Positions 52,045 through 60,653 of a stretch of DNA of 64,000 nucleotides are shown here, piece by piece. Location: assembly GCF_049537125.1 (NCBI RefSeq), contig NZ_JBMVQY010000003.1, positions 372,001 through 436,000 of the forward strand, given 5' to 3'. Both the position numbers and the translations under genes were made by a program. This DNA comes from Limisphaera sp026417315 (GTDB lineage: Bacteria; Verrucomicrobiota; Verrucomicrobiia; Limisphaerales; Limisphaeraceae). The notes under the pieces were generated by a model. It searched no databases, was not told the DNA's origin, and saw only the letters and a list, made by a program, of their open reading frames with translations. Position 1 is the stretch's first letter; every line of letters starts with the position of its first letter.

Positions 52045-53841
52045 ATGAAAGCGACGGTCTGGTGGACCGGAGTTTGGGTGTGGGGTATCGCAATGGTCGG
52101 ACACGGGATGGCGGAAGAGAGCCCGGCGGCACGAGCGCAGTCGTTCCTGGCGTTCTACAACGCGACCTATCAGCGTTTGTACCAGGTGGCTCAAGAGGCG
52201 CAATGGCTGGCCGCCACCGATGTGCGGCCCGAGCATACGGGGCGGCGCATCGGAGCCGATGCAGCCCTGGCGGCCTTTGTAGGCAGTCCCTGGGTGATCG
52301 AGCAATGCCGCGCGCTCGAGTCGGCATCGGGTGCGCAGGATGAACTGACCCGGCGGCAACTCCGGGTGATCGCCTTGATGGCGGCCGAGGTTCCCGGCAC
52401 GCAGCCCGACCTTGTGCGGGAACGCGTGGCGGCCGAAGCCCGCCAGAGCGCCATCCTGGACGGGTTCGAGTTTCGCTGGACTCCGCCCGGGAGCACGTCC
52501 CCGCAACGATTGACAGCCAATCAGATCGACGACCTTCTGTTGACGAGTACCAACCTGGCCGAGCGCCGGGCGGTCTGGGAAGCGTCCAAGCAGTCCGGCG
52601 TGGCTTTGAAAGAGGGCCTGTTGCAGTTGCGGGACCTGCGCAACCGGCTGGCCCGCGAGATGGGATACAGTTCGTACTATGCCCTGCGGGCGGCCCATTT
52701 TGGACTGACAGTTCCGGAATTACGCGCCCTCCTCGAACGGTTGGTGGCGGAGACCCGGCCCCTGTACGAGCAGTTGCACGCCTGGGCGCGGCGTCGACTG
52801 GCGCAGCGCTACGGCCAGCCGGTCCCCCGGTTGATCCCCGCGCACTGGCTGCCCAACCGGTGGGGTCAGGAATGGCCCGGATTGGTGGAAGGTCTCGATC
52901 TGGACCCGATGTTTCGGGATCGATCCGCCGAGTGGATCGTGCGGCAGGCGGTGGCCTACGGAGAATCCCTGGGCCTCCCACGGGTGCCGGACACGTTTTG
53001 GACGCGATCGGATCTGTACGATCTGCCCCCGGAAAGCCCGCGCAAGAAGAACACCCACGCGTCCGCATGGGACATGGATTTGAACGGCGACGTCCGGTCG
53101 CTCATGAACGTGAAACCGAGTTTCGGGTGGTTTGCCACGGCCCATCATGAGATGGGGCATGTGTTCTATTTCCTGGCTTATCACCGACCGGAGGTGCCGT
53201 ATGTGCTGCGACGGGGCGCCAGTCCCGCCATGCACGAGGCCATGGCCGAGACGCTGGCCACGCCCACGGTGCAGCCGCCCTACCTGAAGCGTTTGGGCCT
53301 CTGGCCGGACGGGGTCGCGGCCGACGACCTGCGCTGGTTGCTGAACGCGGCGCTGGACCAAGTGGTGTTCATTCCGTGGGCTGCAGGGGTTATGGCCTCG
53401 TGGGAACACGATTTTTACGAGGAGAATCTTCCCGCCGACGAACTGAATCGGCGCTGGTGGATGTACGTGGAGCGTTATCAGGGCATCGCCCCGCCGGAAC
53501 CCCGCGGGGAGGAATTCTGCGACCCGGCCACCAAGACGCACATCAACGATGACCCGGCCGAGTATTACAAATACGCCCTGGCCTTTTTGACGAAGTACCA
53601 GTTTCACCTGTACCTGGCCCGGCAGCTGGGACAGGACCCTCGACAGAGCGACTTTTACGGCAGACGCGAGGTCGGCGCCTTTCTGATGCGCATCATGCAG
53701 GCGGGGGCGACACGGGACTGGCGGTCATTAATCCGCGACGCCACGGGCGAGGATCTGAGCGCGCGGCCCATGCTCGAATATTACGCCCCGCTGTTCGAGT
53801 ACTTGCGGCGGGAAAACGAGGGGCAGCCGGTGGGCTGGTGA
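52045..53841 (+). CDS. Exported M2 family peptidase (angiotensin-converting-enzyme-like)
   Basis: A 598-aa zinc dipeptidyl carboxypeptidase-like enzyme. Residues 1-23 are a signal peptide (WWTGVWVWGIAMVGHGMA). The zinc site is H368-E369-M-G-H372 in AHHEMGHVFYF, with E398 in MHEAMAETL as the third ligand. RKKNTHASAWDM and HINDDPAEYYKYALAFLTKYQFH match the substrate-binding His/Tyr region of ACE; Lys rather than Arg precedes the catalytic-type Tyr, which may alter chloride dependence. The all-helical length fits single-domain bacterial ACE homologues. It would clip dipeptides from peptide C-termini in the periplasm or outside the cell. It stands alone, with the fumarase beta gene convergent. 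Confidence 0.9.
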   Translation: MKATVWWTGVWVWGIAMVGHGMAEESPAARAQSFLAFYNATYQRLYQVAQEAQWLAATDVRPEHTGRRIGADAALAAFVGSPWVIEQCRALESASGAQDELTRRQLRVIALMAAEVPGTQPDLVRERVAAEARQSAILDGFEFRWTPPGSTSPQRLTANQIDDLLLTSTNLAERRAVWEASKQSGVALKEGLLQLRDLRNRLAREMGYSSYYALRAAHFGLTVPELRALLERLVAETRPLYEQLHAWARRRLAQRYGQPVPRLIPAHWLPNRWGQEWPGLVEGLDLDPMFRDRSAEWIVRQAVAYGESLGLPRVPDTFWTRSDLYDLPPESPRKKNTHASAWDMDLNGDVRSLMNVKPSFGWFATAHHEMGHVFYFLAYHRPEVPYVLRRGASPAMHEAMAETLATPTVQPPYLKRLGLWPDGVAADDLRWLLNAALDQVVFIPWAAGVMASWEHDFYEENLPADELNRRWWMYVERYQGIAPPEPRGEEFCDPATKTHINDDPAEYYKYALAFLTKYQFHLYLARQLGQDPRQSDFYGRREVGAFLMRIMQAGATRDWRSLIRDATGEDLSARPMLEYYAPLFEYLRRENEGQPVGW

Positions 53842-53973
53842 GCCCCGGCCATCATGCTTCCTCGAAGGACGCTCCGGCTGCGGCATGCCGGCCCCGGGGC
53901 TGCCGACCCTCGAAGGCGCCGACCGAAGTCGGTGCTGGTCCCGGTGGGGCCGATCGCTGCCCCGGTTCGGCGC

Positions 53974-54549
53974 TTACAGCCGTTTGAGCAGCTCGGCCCG
54001 GCTCCGCTCGAAGATCTCCTCGTGCAGTGACTTGCCATGGGCGTCCATGGTCACCACCGCAGGGAAATCTTCGACCTCCAGCTCCCAGATGGCTTCCGGG
54101 GCACCGAACTCTTCGAGGAAATAGACGTTGCGCACCCGTTTGACGCGTTCCGCCAGCACTTGCGCGGCCCCGCCCACCGCATGGAGATACACCGCGCCGC
54201 ATTCCTTGCAGGCGGCCAGCGTGCGGGCGCCCATGCCGCCCTTGCCGATGACGGCACGGATTCCGTACTTGCGGATGATCTCCGCCTGGTAGGGCTCTTC
54301 CCGGGCCGAGGTGGTGGGTCCGGCCGCGGCACACCGCCAGGACCCGTCCGGTTCCCGCAGCATCACCGGGCCGCAATGGTAAAGAACGCCATCCCGCAGT
54401 TGGACGCCCGGCGGCAGGGCGCCCCCTTCATGGAGGTATTTGTGGACGGCGTCGCGTCCGGTAAACACGATGCCACTGAGGCTCACTTCGTCGCCCACGT
54501 GCAGGCTCCGAATTTGTGCCTCGGTCAACGGTGTGTGCAGTGCGATCAT
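53974..54549 (-). CDS. Class I fumarate hydratase / L(+)-tartrate dehydratase beta subunit
   Basis: A 191-aa protein matching the C-terminal (beta) part of class I fumarases and TtdB: LHTPLTEAQIRSLHVGDEV, LSGIVFTGRDAVHKYL, LYHCGPVMLREPDG, AAAGPTTSAREEPYQAEII and IGKGGMGARTLAACKECGAV. This part binds the substrate dicarboxylate; the [4Fe-4S] alpha subunit is needed for activity and is not in the neighbourhood. ATG 54549 follows an AAGG about 9 nt upstream; the ORF extends 43 codons without conservation. Fumarate hydration is more likely than tartrate dehydration given mdh elsewhere in the window, but the subunit type alone does not decide. Confidence 0.86.
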   Translation of the reverse strand: MIALHTPLTEAQIRSLHVGDEVSLSGIVFTGRDAVHKYLHEGGALPPGVQLRDGVLYHCGPVMLREPDGSWRCAAAGPTTSAREEPYQAEIIRKYGIRAVIGKGGMGARTLAACKECGAVYLHAVGGAAQVLAERVKRVRNVYFLEEFGAPEAIWELEVEDFPAVVTMDAHGKSLHEEIFERSRAELLKRL

Positions 54550-55095
54550 CGCTGGTTTGCCTTTTTTGCACGGCTGGTGTCGGCAACGTTTCGCCCGGGT
54601 TTCCGATTCGCGCAAGCCCCCGCACCCGACACTTGCGGAGCGTCGTCTCTCCGCCGGGGCATACCGGTCGAGGTCCATGGTTACGACCCCTGCGGCTCCG
54701 CGTAAAGGCTGGAAACGTACCGGGCCCTTGCGGGGATCCGCCCGCGCACGTGGGCCTGCTCCCAGCGCGACGGTCCTGATACAGCCTCGCCCCTGGGGTC
54801 AGAGGGAAAGGATCCAACGCAGCCAACCCGGCGCTGGTGGGGAGCCCGAGGGACGAATCTCGAATGGCTTCGGAGGCGATCTGCCGGTTCGCCGAGCGGC
54901 CCCGGGGGGGCCGCGTTGACCCGGCCAAGTCCGGTAACCATCGCGTTCCCACCCGGGGATTCTGGTTTCCGCGATACCGGGTGGGCCGTTATTCCTGGCG
55001 TGAAGCTCCCGAGGCGGAGCAAGCCAGGCTCGGCCGATCCTGCCTACACAAAAACGGGTTGCCCTCGGACGAACCCGGCCCCTACCGTCGAAGGC
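54550..55095. other. 546-bp divergent intergenic region
   Basis: Lies between the divergent fumarase-beta and MBL hydrolase genes and must carry both promoters. No convincing promoter pair or RNA structure was seen. Frames running through it are extensions of the neighbouring ORFs without conserved residues. Confidence 0.4.
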
Positions 55096-55878
55096 GTGGC
55101 TGTACAGCTGACGATTCTGGGGAGTGGTTCGGGTGGCAACTGCGCCTACGTGGAGACAGACCAAACGCGGCTGTTGATCGATGCGGGATTCAGCCCGCGC
55201 CAGATCCGGCTGCGACTGGCGCGGATTGGGCGCGTGCCGGAAAACGTGCATGGGATCCTGCTGACCCACGAACACACCGATCATATCGCCGGTTTGGCCG
55301 GACTGGCCGGAAAGTTGGGTCTGCCGGTCTACTGCAACCGGGCCACGGCGGAGGAGGTGCAGCGGTATCACCAGATGGCGTTCGACTGCCGATTGTTCAC
55401 CACAGGGGCAACCTTCGAGATCGGAGACGTGGTGGTGGAGACGTTCAGTCTTCCCCACGACGCGCAGGATCCGGTGGGGTTCGTGCTGCACACGCCCGCC
55501 GGGCGGATTGCGTTTGCGACGGACCTGGGCCATTTCACGCGTCTGGTGGCGGAGCGGGTGCGGCGGTCGCGGGTGCTGGTGCTGGAGACCAATCACGACG
55601 TGCGACTGTTGCAGGAATGCCCGCACCGGCCCTGGAGCTTGAAACAACGGATCCTGAGTCGGCACGGACATCTGTCGAATGAAGCGGCGGCGGAGGGTTT
55701 CGAACAGGTGGTGACCGAGGACTTGCAGCATTTGTATCTGGCGCACCTGAGCCGGGACTGCAACCGACCCGAACTGGCGCTGGCCGCGCTGCAGGAACGC
55801 ATTGACCGCGTGGGGGCAAGGCATGTGCAGGTGGTGGTCACCTCGCAGGATGAACCCTCGCCTCCCTTGAGGTTGTGA
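55096..55878 (+). CDS. MBL-fold metallo-hydrolase, WalJ/YycJ-like
   Basis: A 260-aa metallo-beta-lactamase-fold enzyme. The opening LTILGSGSGGNCAYVETD is typical of the YycJ/WalJ exonuclease-like branch. The zinc-binding motif is LLTHEHTDHIAGL, followed by SLPHDAQDPVGFVL and FATDLGH, then VLETNHD and LYLAHLSRDCNRPELAL. WalJ has been linked to DNA replication and repair timing; nuclease action is inferred from the family. GTG 55096 is chosen because conserved sequence starts there; ATG 54916 would add 60 unconserved residues. A DUF2835 gene and an rRNA methyltransferase gene follow in the same direction with short gaps. Confidence 0.88.
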   Translation: MAVQLTILGSGSGGNCAYVETDQTRLLIDAGFSPRQIRLRLARIGRVPENVHGILLTHEHTDHIAGLAGLAGKLGLPVYCNRATAEEVQRYHQMAFDCRLFTTGATFEIGDVVVETFSLPHDAQDPVGFVLHTPAGRIAFATDLGHFTRLVAERVRRSRVLVLETNHDVRLLQECPHRPWSLKQRILSRHGHLSNEAAAEGFEQVVTEDLQHLYLAHLSRDCNRPELALAALQERIDRVGARHVQVVVTSQDEPSPPLRL

Positions 55879-55913
55879 ACCGGCTGAGGGACCCCTGCAG
55901 TTTCCGGGCCGAC

Positions 55914-56171
55914 ATGCCGCGATTCGAGTTCGATCTGGAGCTGACGCCGGAACAGTTCCTGGAATATTACCGGGGTCATGTCCGAACGGTTCGGGCGCGG
56001 GCCACCAACGGATTGGTGGTGGAGTTCCCCGCCGCCCTGTTGCAGCGCTTCCTGACCCCGGAGGGCATCCGCGGCCGCTTCGTCCTCACCTGCGACGAAC
56101 AATTCCGGCATCCCCGAATGGAGCGGGTACCGCCGGGGCCGGAGGCGCGCGCGCCCGGACCCTCTGGTTGA
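55914..56171 (+). CDS. DUF2835 family small protein
   Basis: 85 aa. The sequence matches the DUF2835 pattern along its length: FDLELTPEQFLEYYRGHVRT, then VRARATNGLVVEFPAALLQR and FLTPEGIRGRFVLTCDEQ. The family has a small beta fold reminiscent of PilZ domains and no known function; it is best known from gammaproteobacteria. ATG 55914 matches the usual family start; a 13-codon extension to 55875 overlaps the MBL gene. The C-terminal ~20 residues are Pro/Gly-rich. It starts 35 bp after the MBL gene and ends 9 bp before the methyltransferase, so the three are probably one operon. Confidence 0.75.
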   Translation: MPRFEFDLELTPEQFLEYYRGHVRTVRARATNGLVVEFPAALLQRFLTPEGIRGRFVLTCDEQFRHPRMERVPPGPEARAPGPSG

Positions 56172-56180
56172 AGCAAACCC

Positions 56181-56996
56181 ATGTACACCGTGGAACCCAT
56201 CACGGACTTCGAACGGCCCGAGCTGCGACCGTATCGGACGCTGCGCTGGGACGCCACGCACCGGGCACTCAACCTTTTCGTGGCCGAGGGAGAGAAGGTC
56301 GTACGCCGTCTCCTGGAGACCGACTTCGAGATCCTTTCCATGCTCATGCCGCCGAAATGGCTCAAGGTGCTTGCACCCAAACTTGAAGCCCGCCCGGAAA
56401 CGATTCGCGTGTTTGTCGCGGAAAAGCCGCTCCTGGAGACCCTCACCGGATTCACCATGTATCAGGGATTGCTGGCGGTGGCACGCATCCCGCCCCCCAA
56501 ACCGCTGGAGGAACTGGTGGCGGCCAGCGCCCGGCCGCGCTTGTGGGTGGCCCTGGAGGGATTGTCCAATGCGGAGAATGTGGGGGTGGCGGTCCGCAAC
56601 AGTGCGGCGTTCGGCGTGCAGGCAATCGTGGTGGGCGAAACCTGCAGCAGCCCTTGGTTGCGACGCGCGGTGCGAACCTCCATGGGCACGATCTTTCGCA
56701 TGCCCGTGGTGGAGTCGGTACGCCTGACGCACACCCTCCGGGAACTGCAGGCCCACGGGATCCGCTGCGTGGCGGCGCATCCGCGCCCGGAAGCCAGGCG
56801 ACTTTCGCAGGCGGACTTGCGCGGCGACTGTTGTCTGGTCTTCGGGAGCGAGGGCAGCGGATTGTCCGAGGCGGTCGTGGCGGTGTGCGACGAGGCGGTG
56901 GCGATCCCGATGGCCGGCGATGTCGATTCCCTCAACGTGGGCAGCGCCACGGCCGTGTTCCTCTACGAGGCCTGCCGTCAGCGGGGCCGGGTCTGA
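56181..56996 (+). CDS. SpoU (TrmH) family RNA 2'-O-methyltransferase
   Basis: A 271-aa SAM-dependent RNA methyltransferase. The N-terminal ~100 residues are an RNA-binding substrate domain (FVAEGEKVVRRLLETDFEI). The knotted SPOUT domain has all three motifs: NAENVGVAVRNSAAFGV (motif 1, with catalytic Asn/Arg), CCLVFGSEGSGLS (motif 2) and IPMAGDVDSLNVGSATAVFLYE (motif 3). The target, a ribose in rRNA or tRNA, cannot be decided from sequence. It is the third gene of the MBL-DUF2835-SpoU run. Confidence 0.92.
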   Translation: MYTVEPITDFERPELRPYRTLRWDATHRALNLFVAEGEKVVRRLLETDFEILSMLMPPKWLKVLAPKLEARPETIRVFVAEKPLLETLTGFTMYQGLLAVARIPPPKPLEELVAASARPRLWVALEGLSNAENVGVAVRNSAAFGVQAIVVGETCSSPWLRRAVRTSMGTIFRMPVVESVRLTHTLRELQAHGIRCVAAHPRPEARRLSQADLRGDCCLVFGSEGSGLSEAVVAVCDEAVAIPMAGDVDSLNVGSATAVFLYEACRQRGRV

Positions 56997-57361
56997 AACC
57001 GGGTCGGCGTGCCGGTCGGCGCCGGGGCTGGTGACCCGGGCGGGCAAGCCGGCAATTCCGGGGCACCGGGGTGACCGCGTGGTCCCCTGCGCGGCGTCGA
57101 ACGCCCGAGGCGCGGCCCTATTTTTTGGATCCCGCGGTTTCGTTCTTCGGCGGAGACGCTTTCGGGGTGCTGCATGGATGGGCCGCGTTTCTGCGGTCAG
57201 GGGTGGCGAAGCGGCGATGTCGATCGGGGCGACGCATCCGCCGGCCGGGCTGCCTCCGCGCTGGGCCTCGACCGGGCGCGAGCGCAGGAAACCTGGCAAA
57301 AGGCACCCGGATCATTGATGAACAAACCTGTTTGACATATATACAATGTTGAGCTAGTCGA
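56997..57361. other. 365-bp intergenic region ending in a promoter
   Basis: GC-rich spacer with no supported gene; a partly palindromic stretch lies near 57000-57065. The last ~50 bp turn abruptly AT-rich and contain a promoter-like sequence ahead of the GNAT gene. Confidence 0.5.
57315..57343 (+). promoter_or_regulatory. Probable sigma-70-type promoter for the GNAT gene
   Basis: TTGATG (57315-57320) and TATATA (57338-57343) are separated by exactly 17 bp in an AT-rich island. Predicted start of transcription is about 57350, leaving a leader of only about a dozen bases before ATG 57362. A second TTGACA at 57332-57337 overlaps the spacer. Confidence 0.55.
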
Positions 57362-57952
57362 ATGATAGATATGTGCCTGGAATTCGCTGTGGCCAAGTAT
57401 CCCGTGACGCTGCGTCTCCGCGACGGCAAGGAATGCACGGTTCGTTTGTTGGAGCCCGGGGATGCCGCGCGTCTTCACGAGTTCCTCCTGGCGGTGCCGG
57501 AAGAGGAACGGCTGTTCATCAAACCGCGGGTCACCAGTCGGCTTGTCCGACAGTGGTGTCGGCAGTCCAGACCGGAGGAGAATCTCACCCTGGTCATGGT
57601 GCATGAGGACCGCATCATCGGGGAGGCCACGCTGCACCAGCGGCCGGGCGGGTGGAAACGGCACATCGGAAAGGTGACCGTTCTCACCCATCCGCAGTAT
57701 CGCGGGCTGGACGTGGCCAAATTGCTGGTCAAGGAGCTGCTGGAGATCGCTCCGCACTGCGGTCTGGAGCGACTGGAAGCGGAGCTGAACGGGGAGCGGA
57801 CGGTGGCCATTCGGGCGTTGATGCAGCTGGGCTTCGAGCAACTGGCGCGCATACCGGGCTATCTGCGCGACATGCGGTTCCGGCCGCATGACTATGTGCT
57901 GTTGGGCGTCCGGCTGGTCACCGACGAGGAATATGCCGCGGCCCTGGGCTGA
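57362..57952 (+). CDS. GNAT family N-acetyltransferase
   Basis: A 196-aa acyl-CoA N-acyltransferase. VTLRLRDGKECTVRLLEPGDA starts the fold. The acetyl-CoA-binding segment is VTVLTHPQYRGLDVAKLLVKELLE, with a less basic pyrophosphate loop than the classic Q/RxxGxG/A. A late strand follows in ALMQLGFEQLARIPGYLRDM. The substrate is unknown. ATG 57362 lies just after a promoter-like sequence and lacks a Shine-Dalgarno, so the mRNA may be nearly leaderless; ATG 57371 is an alternative. It is convergent with the YmdB gene, 12 bp away. Confidence 0.82.
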   Translation: MIDMCLEFAVAKYPVTLRLRDGKECTVRLLEPGDAARLHEFLLAVPEEERLFIKPRVTSRLVRQWCRQSRPEENLTLVMVHEDRIIGEATLHQRPGGWKRHIGKVTVLTHPQYRGLDVAKLLVKELLEIAPHCGLERLEAELNGERTVAIRALMQLGFEQLARIPGYLRDMRFRPHDYVLLGVRLVTDEEYAAALG

Positions 57953-57964
57953 GCGCCGCGCCTT

Positions 57965-58801
57965 TTATTCGCCGGCGGTTGGAAGCGAGTCGGGCGGCGA
58001 AGCGGGGGCCGCCGGTGTCTCGGGCATGGGCACGGCGACGCGCTGGATGGCCAGGGCCCGGCCCGAGGCCGGATCGATGTCGATCCAGACGCCCAGGAGC
58101 ATGATGCGATCACGGGCCACTTCGAAGCGCTGCGGGCACTGGGTCAAGAAACGGCGGATGACCGGGGCGATCTCGCGGCCCAGCACGCTGGCCTGCGGTC
58201 CGGTGAATCCGGCATCGGTCAAATAGGCGGTGCCCCCGGGGAAGATCTGCTCGTCGGCGGTGGGCACGTGGGTGTGGGTCCCGATGACGGCGCTGACGCG
58301 GCCGTCCAGCATTCGGGCGAAGGCGATTTTCTCCGAGGTGGCCTCTGCGTGGAAGTCCACGAGGATCACGGGGGTTTCCCGACGAAGCCGGTCCACCTCC
58401 GGGGGCACCACGAGGAAGGGGTTTTCCAGGGCGGGCATGAAGGTGCGACCCTGGGCATTGACCACGGCCAACGGGGCGCAACCCTCTTTGTGGACGAGGC
58501 AGCTGCCCCGGCCCGGCACGCCGGGGGGATAGTTGAGGGGACGCAGCACTCGCGGGTTCTCCTCGAGCAGTTTGTCGGTTTCCTTTTGATCCCAGACGTG
58601 GTCCCCGGTGGTGATGACGTCCACACCGGCCTCGAAGAGTTCGGCTGCGGTTTTGGCGGTGATCCCGGCGCCGCCGGCACTGTTTTCCCCGTTGGCGACC
58701 ACGTAGGCCAGCGCCAGTTCAGCCCGCAGGCGGGGAAGCACGGCCTGCACGACCTGGCGACCCGGCCGGCCCACAACATCTCCGATGAACAGAACTCGCA
58801 C
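57965..58801 (-). CDS. YmdB-like metallophosphoesterase (TIGR00282)
   Basis: A 278-aa calcineurin-like phosphodiesterase. Metal-binding motifs are in order: RVLFIGDVVGRPGRQVV (with the GDxxGxxG aspartate), VANGENSAGGAGIT, TTGDHVWDQKE, VDFHAEATSEKIAFA and GTHTHVPTADEQI. YLTDAGFTGPQASVLG is typical of YmdB, a 2',3'-cyclic nucleotide phosphodiesterase in Bacillus subtilis. The final ~25 residues are a Pro/Ala-rich tail. The gene appears to be transcribed alone. Confidence 0.92.
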   Translation of the reverse strand: MRVLFIGDVVGRPGRQVVQAVLPRLRAELALAYVVANGENSAGGAGITAKTAAELFEAGVDVITTGDHVWDQKETDKLLEENPRVLRPLNYPPGVPGRGSCLVHKEGCAPLAVVNAQGRTFMPALENPFLVVPPEVDRLRRETPVILVDFHAEATSEKIAFARMLDGRVSAVIGTHTHVPTADEQIFPGGTAYLTDAGFTGPQASVLGREIAPVIRRFLTQCPQRFEVARDRIMLLGVWIDIDPASGRALAIQRVAVPMPETPAAPASPPDSLPTAGE

Positions 58802-59249
58802 GCGTCCAGCCTAGCGGCAGGACGAACGGCGGCAAAGCCCGGGATGACGGTTGCATCGGCCCTTGGAGCGCACCCGGGGAGGCGGTGGGTCCGGGCTTCC
58901 GGGCCGGCGTCCCGGGCCCCGGGTGGGCCGCTCCGGCGCCACGGGCACTCCACTTCGTCGGGCGGTTTTGGGGGCGTGGAGACGACCAGCGACCGTGGCG
59001 TCCGGGACCCCATCACCTTCGGGGCCCGGGGGGCGGCATTCATCCCGTCACTCGCGCCTCATGGTGCTCCGATGCTGTGCAGTCTGCGTGAGACCACTCG
59101 GCGGCGGGGGACCGGCTGCTGGGCGGATACCGGCCGTCGCTGTTGGCCCGCTTCCGTGGAGGTCGATCGAAAGGGGCCGCTTTGGGACGGTGGCGGCCTC
59201 CTGGTTTCCCCACTGGTCAGGCTCCCGGGGGCTGCAGTATGGTGAATGC
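58802..59249. other. 448-bp divergent intergenic region with degenerate repeat
   Basis: Lies between the YmdB and pilT starts. The sequence gggtccgggcttccgggccgg...cccgggccccgggtgggcc and cgtccgggaccccatcaccttcggggcccggggggcgg is palindrome-rich and resembles the dispersed repeat family at low identity. No gene is supported; promoters for both neighbours should lie here. Confidence 0.45.
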
Positions 59250-60338
59250 ATGGAACTGTTTCACAAGATCCTGAAAGCCGCGGTGGAGGCGGGCGCCTCG
59301 GATGTGCACATCAAGATCGATGCGCCCGTGGTGTTTCGCATCAACCGTCAATTGATCACGGTGGATGCGCCGGTGCCGGATCAGGCGTGGATGGAAGAGG
59401 TGGTGCGCAACATCACGCCGCCGCATCTGAAGCAGCGCCTGGAACACGAGCGGGAGATCGATTTTTCGTACTTCGTCCCGGGCATCGGCCGGTTTCGGAC
59501 GAATCTGTTCCAGCAGCGGGGCCAGTGGTGTCTGGCGATGCGGTATGTGAAAACGCAGGTGCCGAGCTTCGAGGAGCTCGGGCTGCTGCCGCAGATCAAG
59601 CGCATCGCGGAGTCCCCGCGCGGCATTGTGCTGGTGGCCGGATCGACCGGATGCGGCAAGTCCACGACGCTGGCGGCGATGATCGAACATATCAACGCCA
59701 ACTTTCGCAAGCACATCATCACGCTGGAGGACCCGATCGAGTACGTCTTCGAGGACAATCAGTGCGTGATCGAACAGCGGGAGGTGGGCCTCGACACGCT
59801 GTCGTTCCATCATGCCCTCAAGCACGTGCTGCGACAGGACCCCGACATCATCATGATCGGGGAGATGCGGGATGCGGTCAGTTTCACGGCGGCCATGAGC
59901 GCGGCCGATACGGGGCACCTGGTGTTGTCCACACTGCACACCACCAATGCGGCGCAGTCGATCAACCGGATTCTGGACTTTTTCAAGGCTGACGAGCGGG
60001 AGCAGATCCGGCGGCAACTGGCGGGAACGCTTCAGGCCGTGATCTGCCAGCGGATGTGCAACACGATCCAGGGCGGGTTGGTACCGGCCTTCGAAATCCT
60101 GATCAATACACCCACGGTGCGGAAGCTGATCGAGGAAAACCGGCTGGACAAGCTGCCGGCGGCCATCGAAACCGGCACCGACGACGGGATGCTGAACTTC
60201 AATCAGTCGCTGTTCCAGCTGGTGCGCAACGGCATCATTACCGAAAAGGAGGCGCTGTCCAAAGCCAGCAACCCGCAGGCCCTGGAGATGAATTTCAAGG
60301 GCATTTTCTTGGACGAAGGTCGGCGGATCCTGGGTTGA
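59250..60338 (+). CDS. pilT: Type IV pilus retraction ATPase PilT
   Basis: Hexameric cytosolic ATPase that depolymerises type IV pili for twitching and DNA uptake, 362 aa. The N-terminal domain has AGASDVHIKIDAPVVFRIN. Walker A is VAGSTGCGKSTTLAAMI, the Asp box is THE-like ITLEDPIEYVFEDNQCVIEQ, Walker B is DPDIIMIGEMRD, and the His box is LVLSTLHTTNAAQSINRIL. The AIRNLIRE-type PilT tail is replaced by QSLFQLVRNGIITEKEALSK, seen in PilT/PilU relatives. ATG 59250 fits the family N-terminus. A pilB/gspE-like gene begins 2.6 kb downstream. Confidence 0.93.
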   Translation: MELFHKILKAAVEAGASDVHIKIDAPVVFRINRQLITVDAPVPDQAWMEEVVRNITPPHLKQRLEHEREIDFSYFVPGIGRFRTNLFQQRGQWCLAMRYVKTQVPSFEELGLLPQIKRIAESPRGIVLVAGSTGCGKSTTLAAMIEHINANFRKHIITLEDPIEYVFEDNQCVIEQREVGLDTLSFHHALKHVLRQDPDIIMIGEMRDAVSFTAAMSAADTGHLVLSTLHTTNAAQSINRILDFFKADEREQIRRQLAGTLQAVICQRMCNTIQGGLVPAFEILINTPTVRKLIEENRLDKLPAAIETGTDDGMLNFNQSLFQLVRNGIITEKEALSKASNPQALEMNFKGIFLDEGRRILG

Positions 60339-60580
60339 GGATCGGCGGGGCGGGAACCCGCCCGCACCGTCTGTCTGTCGCAACAGAGGCGGGCCACGAT
60401 CCCCGGGGTCGAAGACGCCGCCGAACGGGCCGAGGCGTGACGCTGTGCCGTGCTTCCACGGTCTCCCCCCGCCGTGGGGCGCGGCCCTGGCGGACAGGCT
60501 GCAGACTCGGGAAGTCGGGTCGGCTGCCTCCGGGCTCGTGGGCGGACTGCCCGAGGGCCGGCTTCTCGGGCTTCACGGAC

Positions 60581-60613
60581 AAAAAGCCCGGGCGAGGTGT
60601 TCCTCGCCCGGGC
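60581..60613 (-). terminator. Strong intrinsic terminator of the aldolase gene
   Basis: On the minus strand, GCCCGGGCGAGG (60613-60602) pairs perfectly over 12 bp with CCTCGCCCGGGC (60597-60586) across a 4-nt loop, followed by TTTTT (60585-60581). It lies about 40 bp after the fba stop codon. Confidence 0.92.
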
Positions 60614-60653
60614 GTGGGTAGATGGACGCGGGGGCCAGCCCGCAGGATTCCGA

